Shown: piece after piece, positions 49,541 through 59,119 of the stretch
How the letters are laid out: each line of letters begins with the position of its first letter
How positions within the stretch are numbered: position 1 is the stretch's first letter
Translations under genes and position numbers: made by a program
The notes under the pieces: generated by a model
The model's database searches: none
What the model saw: only the letters and a program-made list of their open reading frames with translations
Told to the model about the DNA's origin: nothing
Source: Ruminococcus flavefaciens MA2007
Lineage (GTDB): Bacteria > Bacillota > Clostridia > Oscillospirales > Ruminococcaceae
NCBI RefSeq assembly: GCF_000621845.1
Contig: NZ_KK211355.1
Span: 1 to 64,000, forward strand
Direction: 5' to 3'
Length of the DNA stretch: 64,000 nt

Positions 49541-51778
49541 ATGAAAAAGTTAATTTCTGCAGTCACATCACTGTGTATGGCTGCATCAATGGTATGCACA
49601 GTAGTTCCTGCAACAGTAGGCGCTGCTGACGCTTCCAAGGGATTATCTATTAAAACATATGATATCCAGAATCCAGATGCTGCTTCTGGTAAGTCTGAGA
49701 TCACAATCAGCAAGAAGGATATTCCTGCTGGCGGTTACACAATCCCATCTGCTGTTTACTACTCAGAGGATACTGATAACTCAACAGGTTCTCTCCTTGC
49801 AAGTATCACAACAGATTCTAAGGATATCCAGTTCAAGATGTATGATCCTTCCAAGGACGCTTACACATCTGAGAACAAGTCCTACAAGCTCGGCGATGTA
49901 GAGTTCACAACTAACAAGTACATCTCATTCGGCGGCTACTGCAAGAGCGCAAGAGATGGCTACAAGGCTGCTGGTCTCTATCAGATGGCTTGTGAATCTT
50001 CACAGACAGCTGCTAAGACAGACAACTACTTTATCGGCTGCTCATGGATGAACAACGGTAAGGATTATAAGTGGGCAGGCGCAAAGTCTGATTCATATCC
50101 ATTATATGCATTCGACACAATTATCCCACAGAATATTGCTGCTGGTACATATAAGGTTATGTTCTGTGACTACAACACAGACGCTACAGGCAAGAACGAC
50201 AATCCTTGCCCAATGGTTGAGAGCGCTGGCACAAGATACACCAAGAAGGAAGGCAACCTCAAGCTCAGCGAGCTCACAATCAAGGTTACTGACGGTAATA
50301 CAGATGCAACAACTACAACTAAGCCTGCTGTTACAACAACAACTACAACAATCAAGACTCCGAATCCAACAACAACAACTACAGTTAAGCCTGTAGGTGA
50401 TGCTGATATCACATTCGAGTTTGTTGATTTCAAGACAGGCAAGAGCTCTGGTACATACAAGCCAGGCGATACAATCGAAGTTGACGTTAACATCAAGGCT
50501 GGCGGCAAGCCTGTATCAGCTACAGATGTTCAGTTCAAGGCTAACGGTCTTGAAGTTACTGAGATCGGCGAGAGCGCAGGCGCATTCGACGGCGTATCTG
50601 TAAACTCTAACCTCAAGGAACTCCGTGCAAGCTATCCTTCACTTAACGGCGATACACCTATGGTTCCAGAGGACGGCAAGTCTGCATTCATGCTCACAGT
50701 TAAGGTTCCTGCTGACGCTAAGGACGGTACTTACACACTTGACTTTGACAGCCAGTGCAAGATCTTCAAGGATAACACAAGCTTCAACTATAAGACAGCT
50801 TCAACTCCTCTTACTGTAACTGTTGGCAATCCTCCTGTAAATCAGGATACAACAACAACTACAACTGTTACAACAGCAAAGGATCCTGGTAAGACAACAA
50901 CAACTACAGTTAAGCCTGTAGGTGATGCTGATATCACATTTGACTTCGTTGATTTCAAGACACAGAAGACAGCTATCAGCGCTAAGGCTGGCGATGAGAT
51001 CGAGGTTGACGTTAACATCAAGGCTAACGGCAAGCCTGTATCAGCTACAGACGTACAGTTCAAGGCTACAAACGGTCTTGTTTTAAGCGACATCGGTGAG
51101 AGCGCAGGCGCATTCGACGGCGTATCTGTAAACTCTAACCTCAAGGAACTCCGTGCAAGCTATCCTTCACTCAACGGTGATACACCTATGGTTCCAGAGG
51201 ACGGTAAGTCAGCATTCATGCTCACAGTTAAGGTTCCTGCAAATGCTAAGGACGGCGACGTTTATACACTCGGCTTCGACAGCCAGTGCAAGATCTTCAA
51301 GGATAACACAAGCTTTAACTACAAGACAGACTTCACTCCTCTTACAATCACAATCGGTGACTACGTAGTTACAACAACTTCAACTACAGCAGTTACAACT
51401 ACAACAGTTACAACAACTGTTAAGCCAGATCCTACAACATCAACAACAACTACAACTCCTGATCCTCAGCCTGGCAAGACCATCAAGGTTACTATGTGGG
51501 GCGACGCTAACTGCGACGGCAAGGTAAACGTTGCTGACGTTGTTGCAATCAGAAACATGACAGCTGATATGGATGCATTCCTCGCAGACGCTGGTTTCGC
51601 ATTCGATAAGGCTCAGGGCAGAGTAAACGCAGACGTTGTTGATCCTCAGGATATCACAGGCGCTGCTTGCGATCCTGCTAAGGTTAAGATCACAGGTGCT
51701 GATGCTGACCTTATCATCAACTACATCATTTCTAACGGTTACGATATGGCTAAGGCTGTAACACCTAAGAAGTCCTAA
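49541..51778 (+). CDS. scaA: Primary scaffoldin ScaA (two cohesins, dockerin)
   Basis: A 745-residue scaffoldin: signal peptide (about 1-28), an N-terminal domain of unknown function (about 30-240), a Thr linker, cohesin 1 (about 287-430), a linker, cohesin 2 (about 463-607), a linker and a dockerin (about 645-735; GDANCDGKVNVADVVAIRNM and GADADLIINYIIS). The two cohesins share a long identical stretch (SAGAFDGVSVNSNLKELRAS and following), so they have been homogenised recently. The dockerin should bind ScaB cohesins. Position and plan match ScaA of R. flavefaciens, where strains differ in having two or three cohesins. Confidence 0.92.
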   Translation: MKKLISAVTSLCMAASMVCTVVPATVGAADASKGLSIKTYDIQNPDAASGKSEITISKKDIPAGGYTIPSAVYYSEDTDNSTGSLLASITTDSKDIQFKMYDPSKDAYTSENKSYKLGDVEFTTNKYISFGGYCKSARDGYKAAGLYQMACESSQTAAKTDNYFIGCSWMNNGKDYKWAGAKSDSYPLYAFDTIIPQNIAAGTYKVMFCDYNTDATGKNDNPCPMVESAGTRYTKKEGNLKLSELTIKVTDGNTDATTTTKPAVTTTTTTIKTPNPTTTTTVKPVGDADITFEFVDFKTGKSSGTYKPGDTIEVDVNIKAGGKPVSATDVQFKANGLEVTEIGESAGAFDGVSVNSNLKELRASYPSLNGDTPMVPEDGKSAFMLTVKVPADAKDGTYTLDFDSQCKIFKDNTSFNYKTASTPLTVTVGNPPVNQDTTTTTTVTTAKDPGKTTTTTVKPVGDADITFDFVDFKTQKTAISAKAGDEIEVDVNIKANGKPVSATDVQFKATNGLVLSDIGESAGAFDGVSVNSNLKELRASYPSLNGDTPMVPEDGKSAFMLTVKVPANAKDGDVYTLGFDSQCKIFKDNTSFNYKTDFTPLTITIGDYVVTTTSTTAVTTTTVTTTVKPDPTTSTTTTTPDPQPGKTIKVTMWGDANCDGKVNVADVVAIRNMTADMDAFLADAGFAFDKAQGRVNADVVDPQDITGAACDPAKVKITGADADLIINYIISNGYDMAKAVTPKKS

Positions 51779-51830
51779 GTAAGAAACATCAATTAAATAA
51801 GAGCAATTTGCTCGGAAAGGAAATGCACTG

Positions 51831-54800
51831 ATGAAGAAACTGCTTTCAGCAGTTACATCCGTTGCCATGAGCTTCTCGCTCATGGCAGGTGCATTTGCTT
51901 CGCCAGTTAGTGCTGCGGGCGGTAATACTGCTTCGCAGCCTAAACTTAATATGGGCGGAGTACTGGATGTTTCTGCTAATAAAAATGCCGGTGAATCAGT
52001 TGAGTGGAACATAGGCACAGCAATTGCTGCTCCTGGTATGTCTGTAACAGTACCAGTAGTAGTAAGCAAGTCTACCCTCGAGGTAACAAGTGCTCAGTTC
52101 AAGATCAACCCCGCTTCACCTATCAAGCTCAAGTCTGTTAAGGCAGGCGAGGCTTACGGTGCAAATGCTTCTTTTGACGGTAATGTTATCGTTCTTGAGA
52201 GAAGCAGCGGTAAGGGCGTTGTTGCTGCCAACGATTCAGTGGTTCTCAACTTAACATTTTCTGTTCCAAGTGATTGTGCTGAAGGCGACTATGCAGTAGA
52301 GGCTTCTGACCTCTTCGTTAGTAACGCAAAGAGCGCTGATATTACATCAAGTGTAAAGTTCGGTGCAGGTACAATCAAGGTACAGAAGGACGTTCCTAAT
52401 GGTAACGTTTCATGGATACTCGACAATGTGGAGGGTGCTCCCGGTGAAACAGTTACATTAAAGGCTTATGTCAGCAATACTGACGGAGCTCTCGCAGTAG
52501 CAGGCGCTCAGTTCGGTATCAAGACAGAGTCTCCAATCGAATTCAAGTCACTCAAGGAAGGCGGAGCTTATGCTTCTCCTATTGCTTTTGATGAGAAGGT
52601 TCAGACCTACGTATTCGATTCAGGTTCAGGTAAGGGCGTTATCGCTGGCGATAAGTCCACTATCATGAACATTTCTTATACTATCCCGTCTACTTGCCCC
52701 GAGGGAACATACAAGGTCTCATGGGATAACGGCGTGGTTAGTGACGGACATTCAGCTGACATTACCTCTAAGGTAAAGTTCGTTGACGGTTCTATCAAGG
52801 TAACAAAGGGCGTTACTTCCAATAAGGTAACATGGACACTCAGCAACGAGACAGCTAAGGCAGGAGACGTTGTTACTATGACAGCAAAGGTTTCCGATAA
52901 GTCCAATGCAGGTCTCAAGGTCGGCGGCGCTCAGTTCATGCTCGACGCTAAGTCTCCTATTACTTATAATGACAAGATCGCTGAGGGCAACGCTTACGGC
53001 GCTGCTATCAAGTACACAAAGGGTACAGACAGATTCGTGTTTGACCTTAACGGTGCAGGCAAGGCTGCTGCTGACGATTCAACTATCTTCAGCGTAGACT
53101 TCAAGGTACCTGACAATTGTCCTGACGGCGTTTATACTGTAAAGTGGGCTGATACCTTCGTTTCAGACGGCAAGGCTAACGACGTTACAAAGGACATCGT
53201 TCTGGTTGACGGTTCTATCACAGTAGGAACTGTTCAGACAGACAAGGGAACAGCTACTTGGGTTATCCCAAGCGAAGTACAGGCAGAACCCGGTTCGTCA
53301 GTAGAGCTCGTTGCTAAGGTAAAGGGCGATTCTGACCTCTCAGTTGCAGGTGCTCAGTTCTCTATCGTAGGCACAGATCCTACAAAGCTCAACAGCATTA
53401 CAGGTAAGCCTTACGGCTTTACACTTTCTTCCGATCCTGAGTACAAGGCTAACTGCATTTTCGAGAATGCAACAGGCGCTACTGCTAAGGACGGAGACGT
53501 ACTCTTCACAATCAAGTTTGACGTTCCTGCAGGCACACCTGACGGACTTTATCCTGTAAAGTGGTCCAAGCAGTTCGTTACAAACGACAAGAGTGTTGAT
53601 ATCACAAAGAATGTAACATTTGTTGACGGTAGCATCAGAGTTGGCAAGGGTACAACTACAACCACAGTAACTGGTACCGGTACAACAACAACTGTAACAG
53701 GCACAACAACAACATTACCTACAGGCGCTCTTATCTGGCAGATCGACACAAAGCAGATCGAGGTTCCAGCAGTGGATACTAAGGTTGAGCTCAGAGTCTA
53801 TGTAAACGATAAGAACGATGCTAAGGTAGGCGTTGCAGGTGCTCAGTTCCGCATTACCAATGCAAAGGAGATCACATTTGATTCCGCTAAGGGTTCTGAC
53901 GCATACAATGCTAAGTTTGAGACAGATACAAAGACAGCAGGCGTTGACAAGAGCGCTGTAATGTTCGTATCTGACGATCTCAAGAATGCTGTAGCAGCAA
54001 ACAATGCTGACGTTGCAGTTCTTACATTCACAGTTCCTGCTAACACACCAGAGGGAACATACGTTGTTGGATTTGCTGACAATTCACTTTTCGTAACTGA
54101 TGAAAAGTGCAAGGACATCACTAAGAATATCATCGGTCTTGACGGTGCTATCATCATCAAGAAGCCCGATCCTGATGTTCCCGTTTCATCATCAACAACA
54201 ACAACAACAACAACTGTTACAGGAAGCAGCACATCTTCTACTTCTTCTGTAACAGGCACAACAACAACTGTTACAGGAAGCAGCACATCTTCAACTTCTT
54301 CTGTAACAGGCACAACAACAACTGTTACAGGAAGCAGCACATCTTCAACTTCTTCTGTAACAGGCACAACAACAACTGTTACAGGAAGCAGCACATCTTC
54401 AACTTCTTCTGTAACAGGCACATCAACAACAGTTACAGGAAGCAGCACATCTTCAACTTCTACTGTAACTACAGTAACAACAACAATACCTGACGGTGCT
54501 ATCATCTGGAAGCTTGACACGGTTCACGCTGTTCCCGGTGAGACTGTTAAGGTTAAGATGGTTGTAATTGATTCCAATAAGGTAAATCTCGGCATTGCAG
54601 CTGCTCAGTTCTCAGTAACACCTTCTATCACAGGCAATACAGGTGCAGAGCTCACATCTGTCGGCGAAGCATCAGCTTATGGTTCAAAGGTTGTTAAGGG
54701 ACCTGACAACAACATCAGATTTGTCTTTGAGGACAAGGATGCTCATGTTGCAGCAGACGGTGCAACAGTTGCTGAGTTCAGCTACACAGTCGGCAAGGAC

Positions 54801-56054
54801 GCAGTTCCAGGCAAGGATATCGATCTTGTTATAAGCGATCTCTTTGTTTCAAACGGCAAGTCAGTTGATATCTCTAAGTATGTAATTGGCATAGATGGTA
54901 AGATCATTGTTGATGCACCATCTATTGATCCAACTTCAACTACAACCACAACAACTGGTACAAGTACAACAACTGGTACAAGTACAACAACTGGTACAAG
55001 TACAACAACTGGTACAGGTACAACAACTGGTACAGGTACAACAACTGGTACAGGTACAACAAGTGGTACAGGTACAACAACAACTGTTACAGGAAGCAGT
55101 ACATCATCAACTTCTTCTGCAACAGGTACTACATCAACAGGTACAGGCACTACATCAACAGGTACAGGTACTACAAATACAAGTACAACAACAACTGTAA
55201 CAGGCAGCAGCACATCTACATCTACTGCTACAACTACAGGTACAGGTACAGTTCTGAACGTAACCTTTACAACTACATCTAATCCATGGGGTATCCTTGA
55301 TCCCGTAACCTATACAACTACTACAGTTGACGGTTACCTCTACTCATATGGAACAGTTAAGACTCAGGCAGGCTTCTACTTCAGCCACGATAACGGTATC
55401 CGTGCAAAGGGCGACAAGGGCGGCTTCAATCCTGATCAGGTTGTAGAGCTTCAGATCTACGATGTATTCAAGGATGGAACAATTAAGCTCAGAGAATCTA
55501 TTGACAGAAGCTGGATCAACTTTGGTCAGGCTACACCTGAAAAGGTTTACAACAGCAGGACTCACACTGACGGTAAGACCACTATCGATGACTTCAAGTA
55601 TGAGATCCCTGTAATGTACGGCAATATGTCTGTAGTAAATACTCAGGGCGAGGCACTTACAGTTCCTGTATACATTGGCGTTAAGGGCGATGTAAACCTT
55701 GATAACAAGGTTAACGCAGTTGACGCTTCAACAGCACTTTCGTACTACGCTTCTTACCAGACAAATGGTAATACAAAGACGTCTGTAATATGCCAGAATG
55801 ACAAGAATGGTCTCACAGTAACATCTCCTACAGATATACTCGATCATTTCGCAGCATTCCTCGGCGACGTTGATACAAACGAGTACGATCCGAATAACTG
55901 GAAGACAATGAAGGGCGACAGAACAGTAAACGCTGTTGACGCTTCTTACATCCTTTCATTCTACGCTGAGAGACAGCGTTCCGCTAATAAGGATAAGTCG
56001 GCTAACGACCTCTGGAATGATGTTCTTGGCGATGTAAGATTCGGTACAAAGTAA
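51831..56054 (+). CDS. scaB: Anchoring scaffoldin ScaB (six cohesins, X-dockerin)
   Basis: A 1407-residue scaffoldin: signal peptide (about 1-28), four cohesins in a row (about 45-182, 187-325, 327-463, 466-605), a Thr linker, cohesin 5 (about 634-775), a repeat-rich linker (about 783-885), cohesin 6 (about 887-1025), a second linker rich in TGTST/TGTGT units (about 1031-1141), an X module (about 1145-1280) and a dockerin (about 1283-1400; KGDVNLDNKVNAVDASTALSY and GDRTVNAVDASYILSFY). The X-dockerin should bind ScaE on the wall. Published strains carry seven or nine ScaB cohesins; six would be a distinct variant. The gene ends at a strong terminator. Confidence 0.92.
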   Translation: MKKLLSAVTSVAMSFSLMAGAFASPVSAAGGNTASQPKLNMGGVLDVSANKNAGESVEWNIGTAIAAPGMSVTVPVVVSKSTLEVTSAQFKINPASPIKLKSVKAGEAYGANASFDGNVIVLERSSGKGVVAANDSVVLNLTFSVPSDCAEGDYAVEASDLFVSNAKSADITSSVKFGAGTIKVQKDVPNGNVSWILDNVEGAPGETVTLKAYVSNTDGALAVAGAQFGIKTESPIEFKSLKEGGAYASPIAFDEKVQTYVFDSGSGKGVIAGDKSTIMNISYTIPSTCPEGTYKVSWDNGVVSDGHSADITSKVKFVDGSIKVTKGVTSNKVTWTLSNETAKAGDVVTMTAKVSDKSNAGLKVGGAQFMLDAKSPITYNDKIAEGNAYGAAIKYTKGTDRFVFDLNGAGKAAADDSTIFSVDFKVPDNCPDGVYTVKWADTFVSDGKANDVTKDIVLVDGSITVGTVQTDKGTATWVIPSEVQAEPGSSVELVAKVKGDSDLSVAGAQFSIVGTDPTKLNSITGKPYGFTLSSDPEYKANCIFENATGATAKDGDVLFTIKFDVPAGTPDGLYPVKWSKQFVTNDKSVDITKNVTFVDGSIRVGKGTTTTTVTGTGTTTTVTGTTTTLPTGALIWQIDTKQIEVPAVDTKVELRVYVNDKNDAKVGVAGAQFRITNAKEITFDSAKGSDAYNAKFETDTKTAGVDKSAVMFVSDDLKNAVAANNADVAVLTFTVPANTPEGTYVVGFADNSLFVTDEKCKDITKNIIGLDGAIIIKKPDPDVPVSSSTTTTTTTVTGSSTSSTSSVTGTTTTVTGSSTSSTSSVTGTTTTVTGSSTSSTSSVTGTTTTVTGSSTSSTSSVTGTSTTVTGSSTSSTSTVTTVTTTIPDGAIIWKLDTVHAVPGETVKVKMVVIDSNKVNLGIAAAQFSVTPSITGNTGAELTSVGEASAYGSKVVKGPDNNIRFVFEDKDAHVAADGATVAEFSYTVGKDAVPGKDIDLVISDLFVSNGKSVDISKYVIGIDGKIIVDAPSIDPTSTTTTTTGTSTTTGTSTTTGTSTTTGTGTTTGTGTTTGTGTTSGTGTTTTVTGSSTSSTSSATGTTSTGTGTTSTGTGTTNTSTTTTVTGSSTSTSTATTTGTGTVLNVTFTTTSNPWGILDPVTYTTTTVDGYLYSYGTVKTQAGFYFSHDNGIRAKGDKGGFNPDQVVELQIYDVFKDGTIKLRESIDRSWINFGQATPEKVYNSRTHTDGKTTIDDFKYEIPVMYGNMSVVNTQGEALTVPVYIGVKGDVNLDNKVNAVDASTALSYYASYQTNGNTKTSVICQNDKNGLTVTSPTDILDHFAAFLGDVDTNEYDPNNWKTMKGDRTVNAVDASYILSFYAERQRSANKDKSANDLWNDVLGDVRFGTK
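54221..54478 (+). repeat. 54-bp tandem repeat in the ScaB linker
   Basis: About five copies starting near 54221, 54275, 54329, 54383 and 54437, each encoding the 18-residue unit VTGSSTSSTSSVTGTTTT. The copies are almost identical at the DNA level. A second array with a 15-bp unit (acaactggtacaagt type) runs from about 54950 to 55080. Confidence 0.93.
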
Positions 56055-56058
56055 AAAA

Positions 56059-56095
56059 CGCTAAAAAAGCAGGTCTTTCGACCTGCTTTTTTACA
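56059..56095 (+). terminator. Terminator after scaB
   Basis: Stem aaaaagcaggtc with gacctgcttttt around tttc, followed by T residues. It separates scaC-scaA-scaB from cttA-scaE as transcription units. Confidence 0.93.
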
Positions 56096-56106
56096 TTATA
56101 TACCGC

Positions 56107-56136
56107 TTGACAAAGACGATGGTAAGATGATATAAT
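56107..56136 (+). promoter_or_regulatory. Distal promoter of cttA
   Basis: TTGACA (56107-56112), an 18-base spacer and TATAAT (56131-56136), placed just after the scaB terminator. The transcript would have an A-rich leader of about 300 bases with little structure. Confidence 0.7.
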
Positions 56137-56297
56137 ACCAATTGTAAGAGAAATTAAGCCAAAATAACAAATGAAATAATACTAAAAGTTCATTTGAATG
56201 AAAATATTACGATTCATATAGAGCTATATTGTGAAAAAGCTACAAAAAACGGGAATATTAATCGGCAATAATTTTTTGAAAAAATGTACTGTTCTGC

Positions 56298-56326
56298 TTG
56301 ACTTATTGGACTATGTGTGATAAAAT
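56298..56326 (+). promoter_or_regulatory. Proximal promoter of cttA
   Basis: TTGACT (56298-56303), a 17-base spacer and TAAAAT (56321-56326). The leader is about 110 bases. Two promoters in series suggest separate control of cttA-scaE from the scaffoldin genes. Confidence 0.65.
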
Positions 56327-56441
56327 GTAGTTATGAATTTTGGGGCGGAGTATATATATACGCATATATCACCCGAAATTTAGCCTAATGCACAGACACC
56401 TTATGTAATAATAAGTACGTCTTGGCAAAAGGGGAATAAAC

Positions 56442-58979
56442 ATGTTAGAGAGGTATAGGACAATGAAGAATTCATTATTCAAAAGGGCTATCGCAGCAGC
56501 TGCAGCTGTTCCGCTCGCTCTTACACAGTGTCTCACATTTGCAAACGCTGTAGAAAGTGACACTGCAACAACTACTGCAAACGTTCAGGCGCAGAGCCAG
56601 GAAAGCATACTTAAGGCTTTACTCGCTATCCCTGGTGACGCTAAGATTTTAGGACCTAATGAAAAGGGTGCTGCATACAATCGTCAGCAGTCAACATGGG
56701 AGCAGACAGCTCTCTTCCTTCTGAACAATATTGGCGCAAAAGACGGAAGCATCGACCTCACTCCTTATGTTGAGAAGGTTGTAGCTAATGCAGGCAGTTA
56801 CAGCGATGTAGCAGAAAAGTGTGCAGAGCTTTTAGATGGTCAGAAAGTTGATTATACATTTGACGGTAAGGTGCTCAAGATTACAGGCAAGATTAACAAG
56901 CCTGATTACAATGCAATTATCAAGGCTGGTATCGGAAAGAAAGAAATTCCAACACAGTCTCCTAAGAAGGCTCCACAGAAGGTTGCAGGCCGTTATATGG
57001 CACCAGCAAGCAATGTAGAGATTCCAGAAGAGTATCTTGCATTTATTCCAGAAGGCTATGATGTAGAAAAGCTCAAGAGTATTGATGTTGCTGCGTTCGA
57101 AAAGAAGAACCCCGGCTTCATTGATGAAGTAATAAAGACAATCCCTGAGGAGAAGAGACCCGCAGCAGATGTTGTTGAAGGACTTAAGTCAGGTGAGAAG
57201 ACAATTGCTGATCTTACAAACGAGCAGATCGTTGATGTAGCTCAGGGTTATGTTGCTGTACAGGTTGAAAAGGCTTTCAGCAGCGAGAAGCTTGACGCAA
57301 TCAGAATTGATGGTACATTTGAACTTATAATAGATGGTTCAAAGCTTGATGCTAATCAGACAATAACTGCTGAACTCAAGTATACTTGTGGAGATGGCGA
57401 GACTTATGTAGCTGGTCAGATTCCTGGTGTATTAAAGCAGAAGTTCAGCGATATCAAGAAGACAGCTGATGAGGAGATAAATGCTCAGATTGATCCTAAG
57501 TACAATTATCTTGTACAGGACGAGTTTGACAAGGTTATCGACAAGCTCATCAAGGCAGCTACAAAGGCTGACAACGGCGTTACAAAGGCACTTGCTTTTG
57601 ACTGGAACTACACAACAGCTCAGGAGAAGAACAATGCTGCTGACGCTATCACAAAGCTGAATGCTAAGATCAAGAGCTTTGGCATCAACAAGCAGCTCCC
57701 ACCAACAGCAAGCGATATCGCTTCTAATTCAAAGGTTGCTGCTGCATTTGCAGAGATCTCCGAGAAGACAAACGGTAAGGTTACAATTTCTGCTGCTGAG
57801 GTTGGCAAGTTAGCTGACGAGGTTGGCGGAAGAAGCATCAAGAAGGGCGACGATGTAGTAGTTTCTACAGACCTCAGCGCAAACATCTTCGGCGGCGTTG
57901 GTTCATTCACAGCTGCATTCGATGATGATGCTGACGAAGTTGCTGTTCTTAAGAAGAAGGTAGAGGCTGACGGCTATCAGCTCGTAGGTTCTTACAAGAA
58001 GGCTTACGCAAGAGTAGACTTCAGCGACATCAAGGACACAGGTAAGGCAAGCCTTTCACTCAGCCTTGACAGAATCCTTGTAACTGATACAACAACAACT
58101 ACAACTTCTACAACAACTACAACAACTTCATCTACAACATCTTCATCTACAACAACATCATCAACAACATCTTCATCTACATCTTCATCAACAACATCAT
58201 CTTCTACAACAACATCAACAACTTCATCTTCTACAACAACATCAACAACATCATCTTCTACAACAACATCAACAACTACTACACCTCCTGATACAAAGAA
58301 GATCAAGAAGCAGTACGCTAAGGCTGGCTACAAGACAACTGCTGCATTCTACCTCAACACAGAGGAAGAGTTCAACAAGAAGCAGATCTCCAATGTAGCA
58401 CTCGTTATCGAGTACACAGACGGTACTTCCGAGGAGAGAACAGTTGCTGCTGACGATATCAACTTCGGTACAGCTAAGCCAACTAACACATACGAAAAGG
58501 GCAACACAACATTCAAGTATGATGTTCCTGTATTCGTAAAGGATACAGCTCTTACAGATGCTGACGGTAAGGCAATCACAGTTGAGGCTTACATCGGCGT
58601 AAGAGGTGACGCTGACCTTGACAACACAGCAAACGCTGTTGACGCTTCTGTAGTTCTTACATACTATGCTAAGCTCCAGACAGGCGGCAAGGCTGCAAGA
58701 ACTCAGCTTTCTACAAGCCCACTTGTAAAGGCTGCAAGTGATATCTACGATGATTTCGCTGCTTACCTCGCTGATGTATATTACGATGTTGAGAATGGCG
58801 TAATATTTGATAACCTTACAGACAAGGCTACAAGAAAGAACACTATCAACGCTGTTGACGCTTCTTCAATCCTCCAGTTCTATGCAAAGAGACAGGTTTC
58901 TGATAACCAGAACAAGTCTGATGCAGTTCTCTGGGCTGACGTTGACGCTAACATAGGCAACAGCGAGTCAAATCAGTAA
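56442..58979 (+). CDS. cttA: CttA-like cell-surface substrate-binding protein with X-dockerin
   Basis: An 845-residue secreted protein: signal peptide (ending about residue 37), a large N-terminal part (about 45-545), a Ser/Thr linker (about 548-613), an X module (about 618-725) and a dockerin (about 727-835; RGDADLDNTANAVDASVVLTYY and RKNTINAVDASSILQFY). The X-dockerin is closely similar to that of ScaB, so both should bind ScaE. In R. flavefaciens CttA carries two cellulose-binding modules. Here the N-terminal part is Lys- and Glu-rich, with long helical stretches and no evident pair of beta-sandwich CBMs, so ligand and fold need testing. The name rests on position and X-dockerin. An ATG at 56463 is an alternative start. 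Confidence 0.8.
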   Translation: MLERYRTMKNSLFKRAIAAAAAVPLALTQCLTFANAVESDTATTTANVQAQSQESILKALLAIPGDAKILGPNEKGAAYNRQQSTWEQTALFLLNNIGAKDGSIDLTPYVEKVVANAGSYSDVAEKCAELLDGQKVDYTFDGKVLKITGKINKPDYNAIIKAGIGKKEIPTQSPKKAPQKVAGRYMAPASNVEIPEEYLAFIPEGYDVEKLKSIDVAAFEKKNPGFIDEVIKTIPEEKRPAADVVEGLKSGEKTIADLTNEQIVDVAQGYVAVQVEKAFSSEKLDAIRIDGTFELIIDGSKLDANQTITAELKYTCGDGETYVAGQIPGVLKQKFSDIKKTADEEINAQIDPKYNYLVQDEFDKVIDKLIKAATKADNGVTKALAFDWNYTTAQEKNNAADAITKLNAKIKSFGINKQLPPTASDIASNSKVAAAFAEISEKTNGKVTISAAEVGKLADEVGGRSIKKGDDVVVSTDLSANIFGGVGSFTAAFDDDADEVAVLKKKVEADGYQLVGSYKKAYARVDFSDIKDTGKASLSLSLDRILVTDTTTTTTSTTTTTTSSTTSSSTTTSSTTSSSTSSSTTSSSTTTSTTSSSTTTSTTSSSTTTSTTTTPPDTKKIKKQYAKAGYKTTAAFYLNTEEEFNKKQISNVALVIEYTDGTSEERTVAADDINFGTAKPTNTYEKGNTTFKYDVPVFVKDTALTDADGKAITVEAYIGVRGDADLDNTANAVDASVVLTYYAKLQTGGKAARTQLSTSPLVKAASDIYDDFAAYLADVYYDVENGVIFDNLTDKATRKNTINAVDASSILQFYAKRQVSDNQNKSDAVLWADVDANIGNSESNQ

Positions 58980-59010
58980 GTAAATATACTGATACTTATC
59001 AATGTGAATT

Positions 59011-59081
59011 ATCTGCCGTCGCAAAACGGCGGCAGATATAAAATTTAATATTTATGATGTTAGCCGCCGTATCTGCGACGG
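59011..59081 (+). promoter_or_regulatory. Two-state RNA structure between cttA and scaE
   Basis: Structure 1 is an 11-bp hairpin (59011-59021 with 59027-59037). Structure 2 pairs ccgtcgca (59016-59023) with tgcgacgg (59074-59081) and acggcggc (59026-59033) with gccgccgt (59063-59070). They use the same bases and exclude each other. Neither has a T run, so this is not a standard terminator. It may set scaE mRNA level or stability. Confidence 0.6.
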
Positions 59082-59119
59082 AAAAACATATATAAAAAAT
59101 CTGAAAGGAAATAATAACA

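Noticed and set aside
54221..54478. Regular 54-bp repeats resembling a CRISPR array
   Set aside because: The repeats are contiguous without variable spacers, stay in frame and encode a Ser/Thr linker inside scaB; no cas gene is near.
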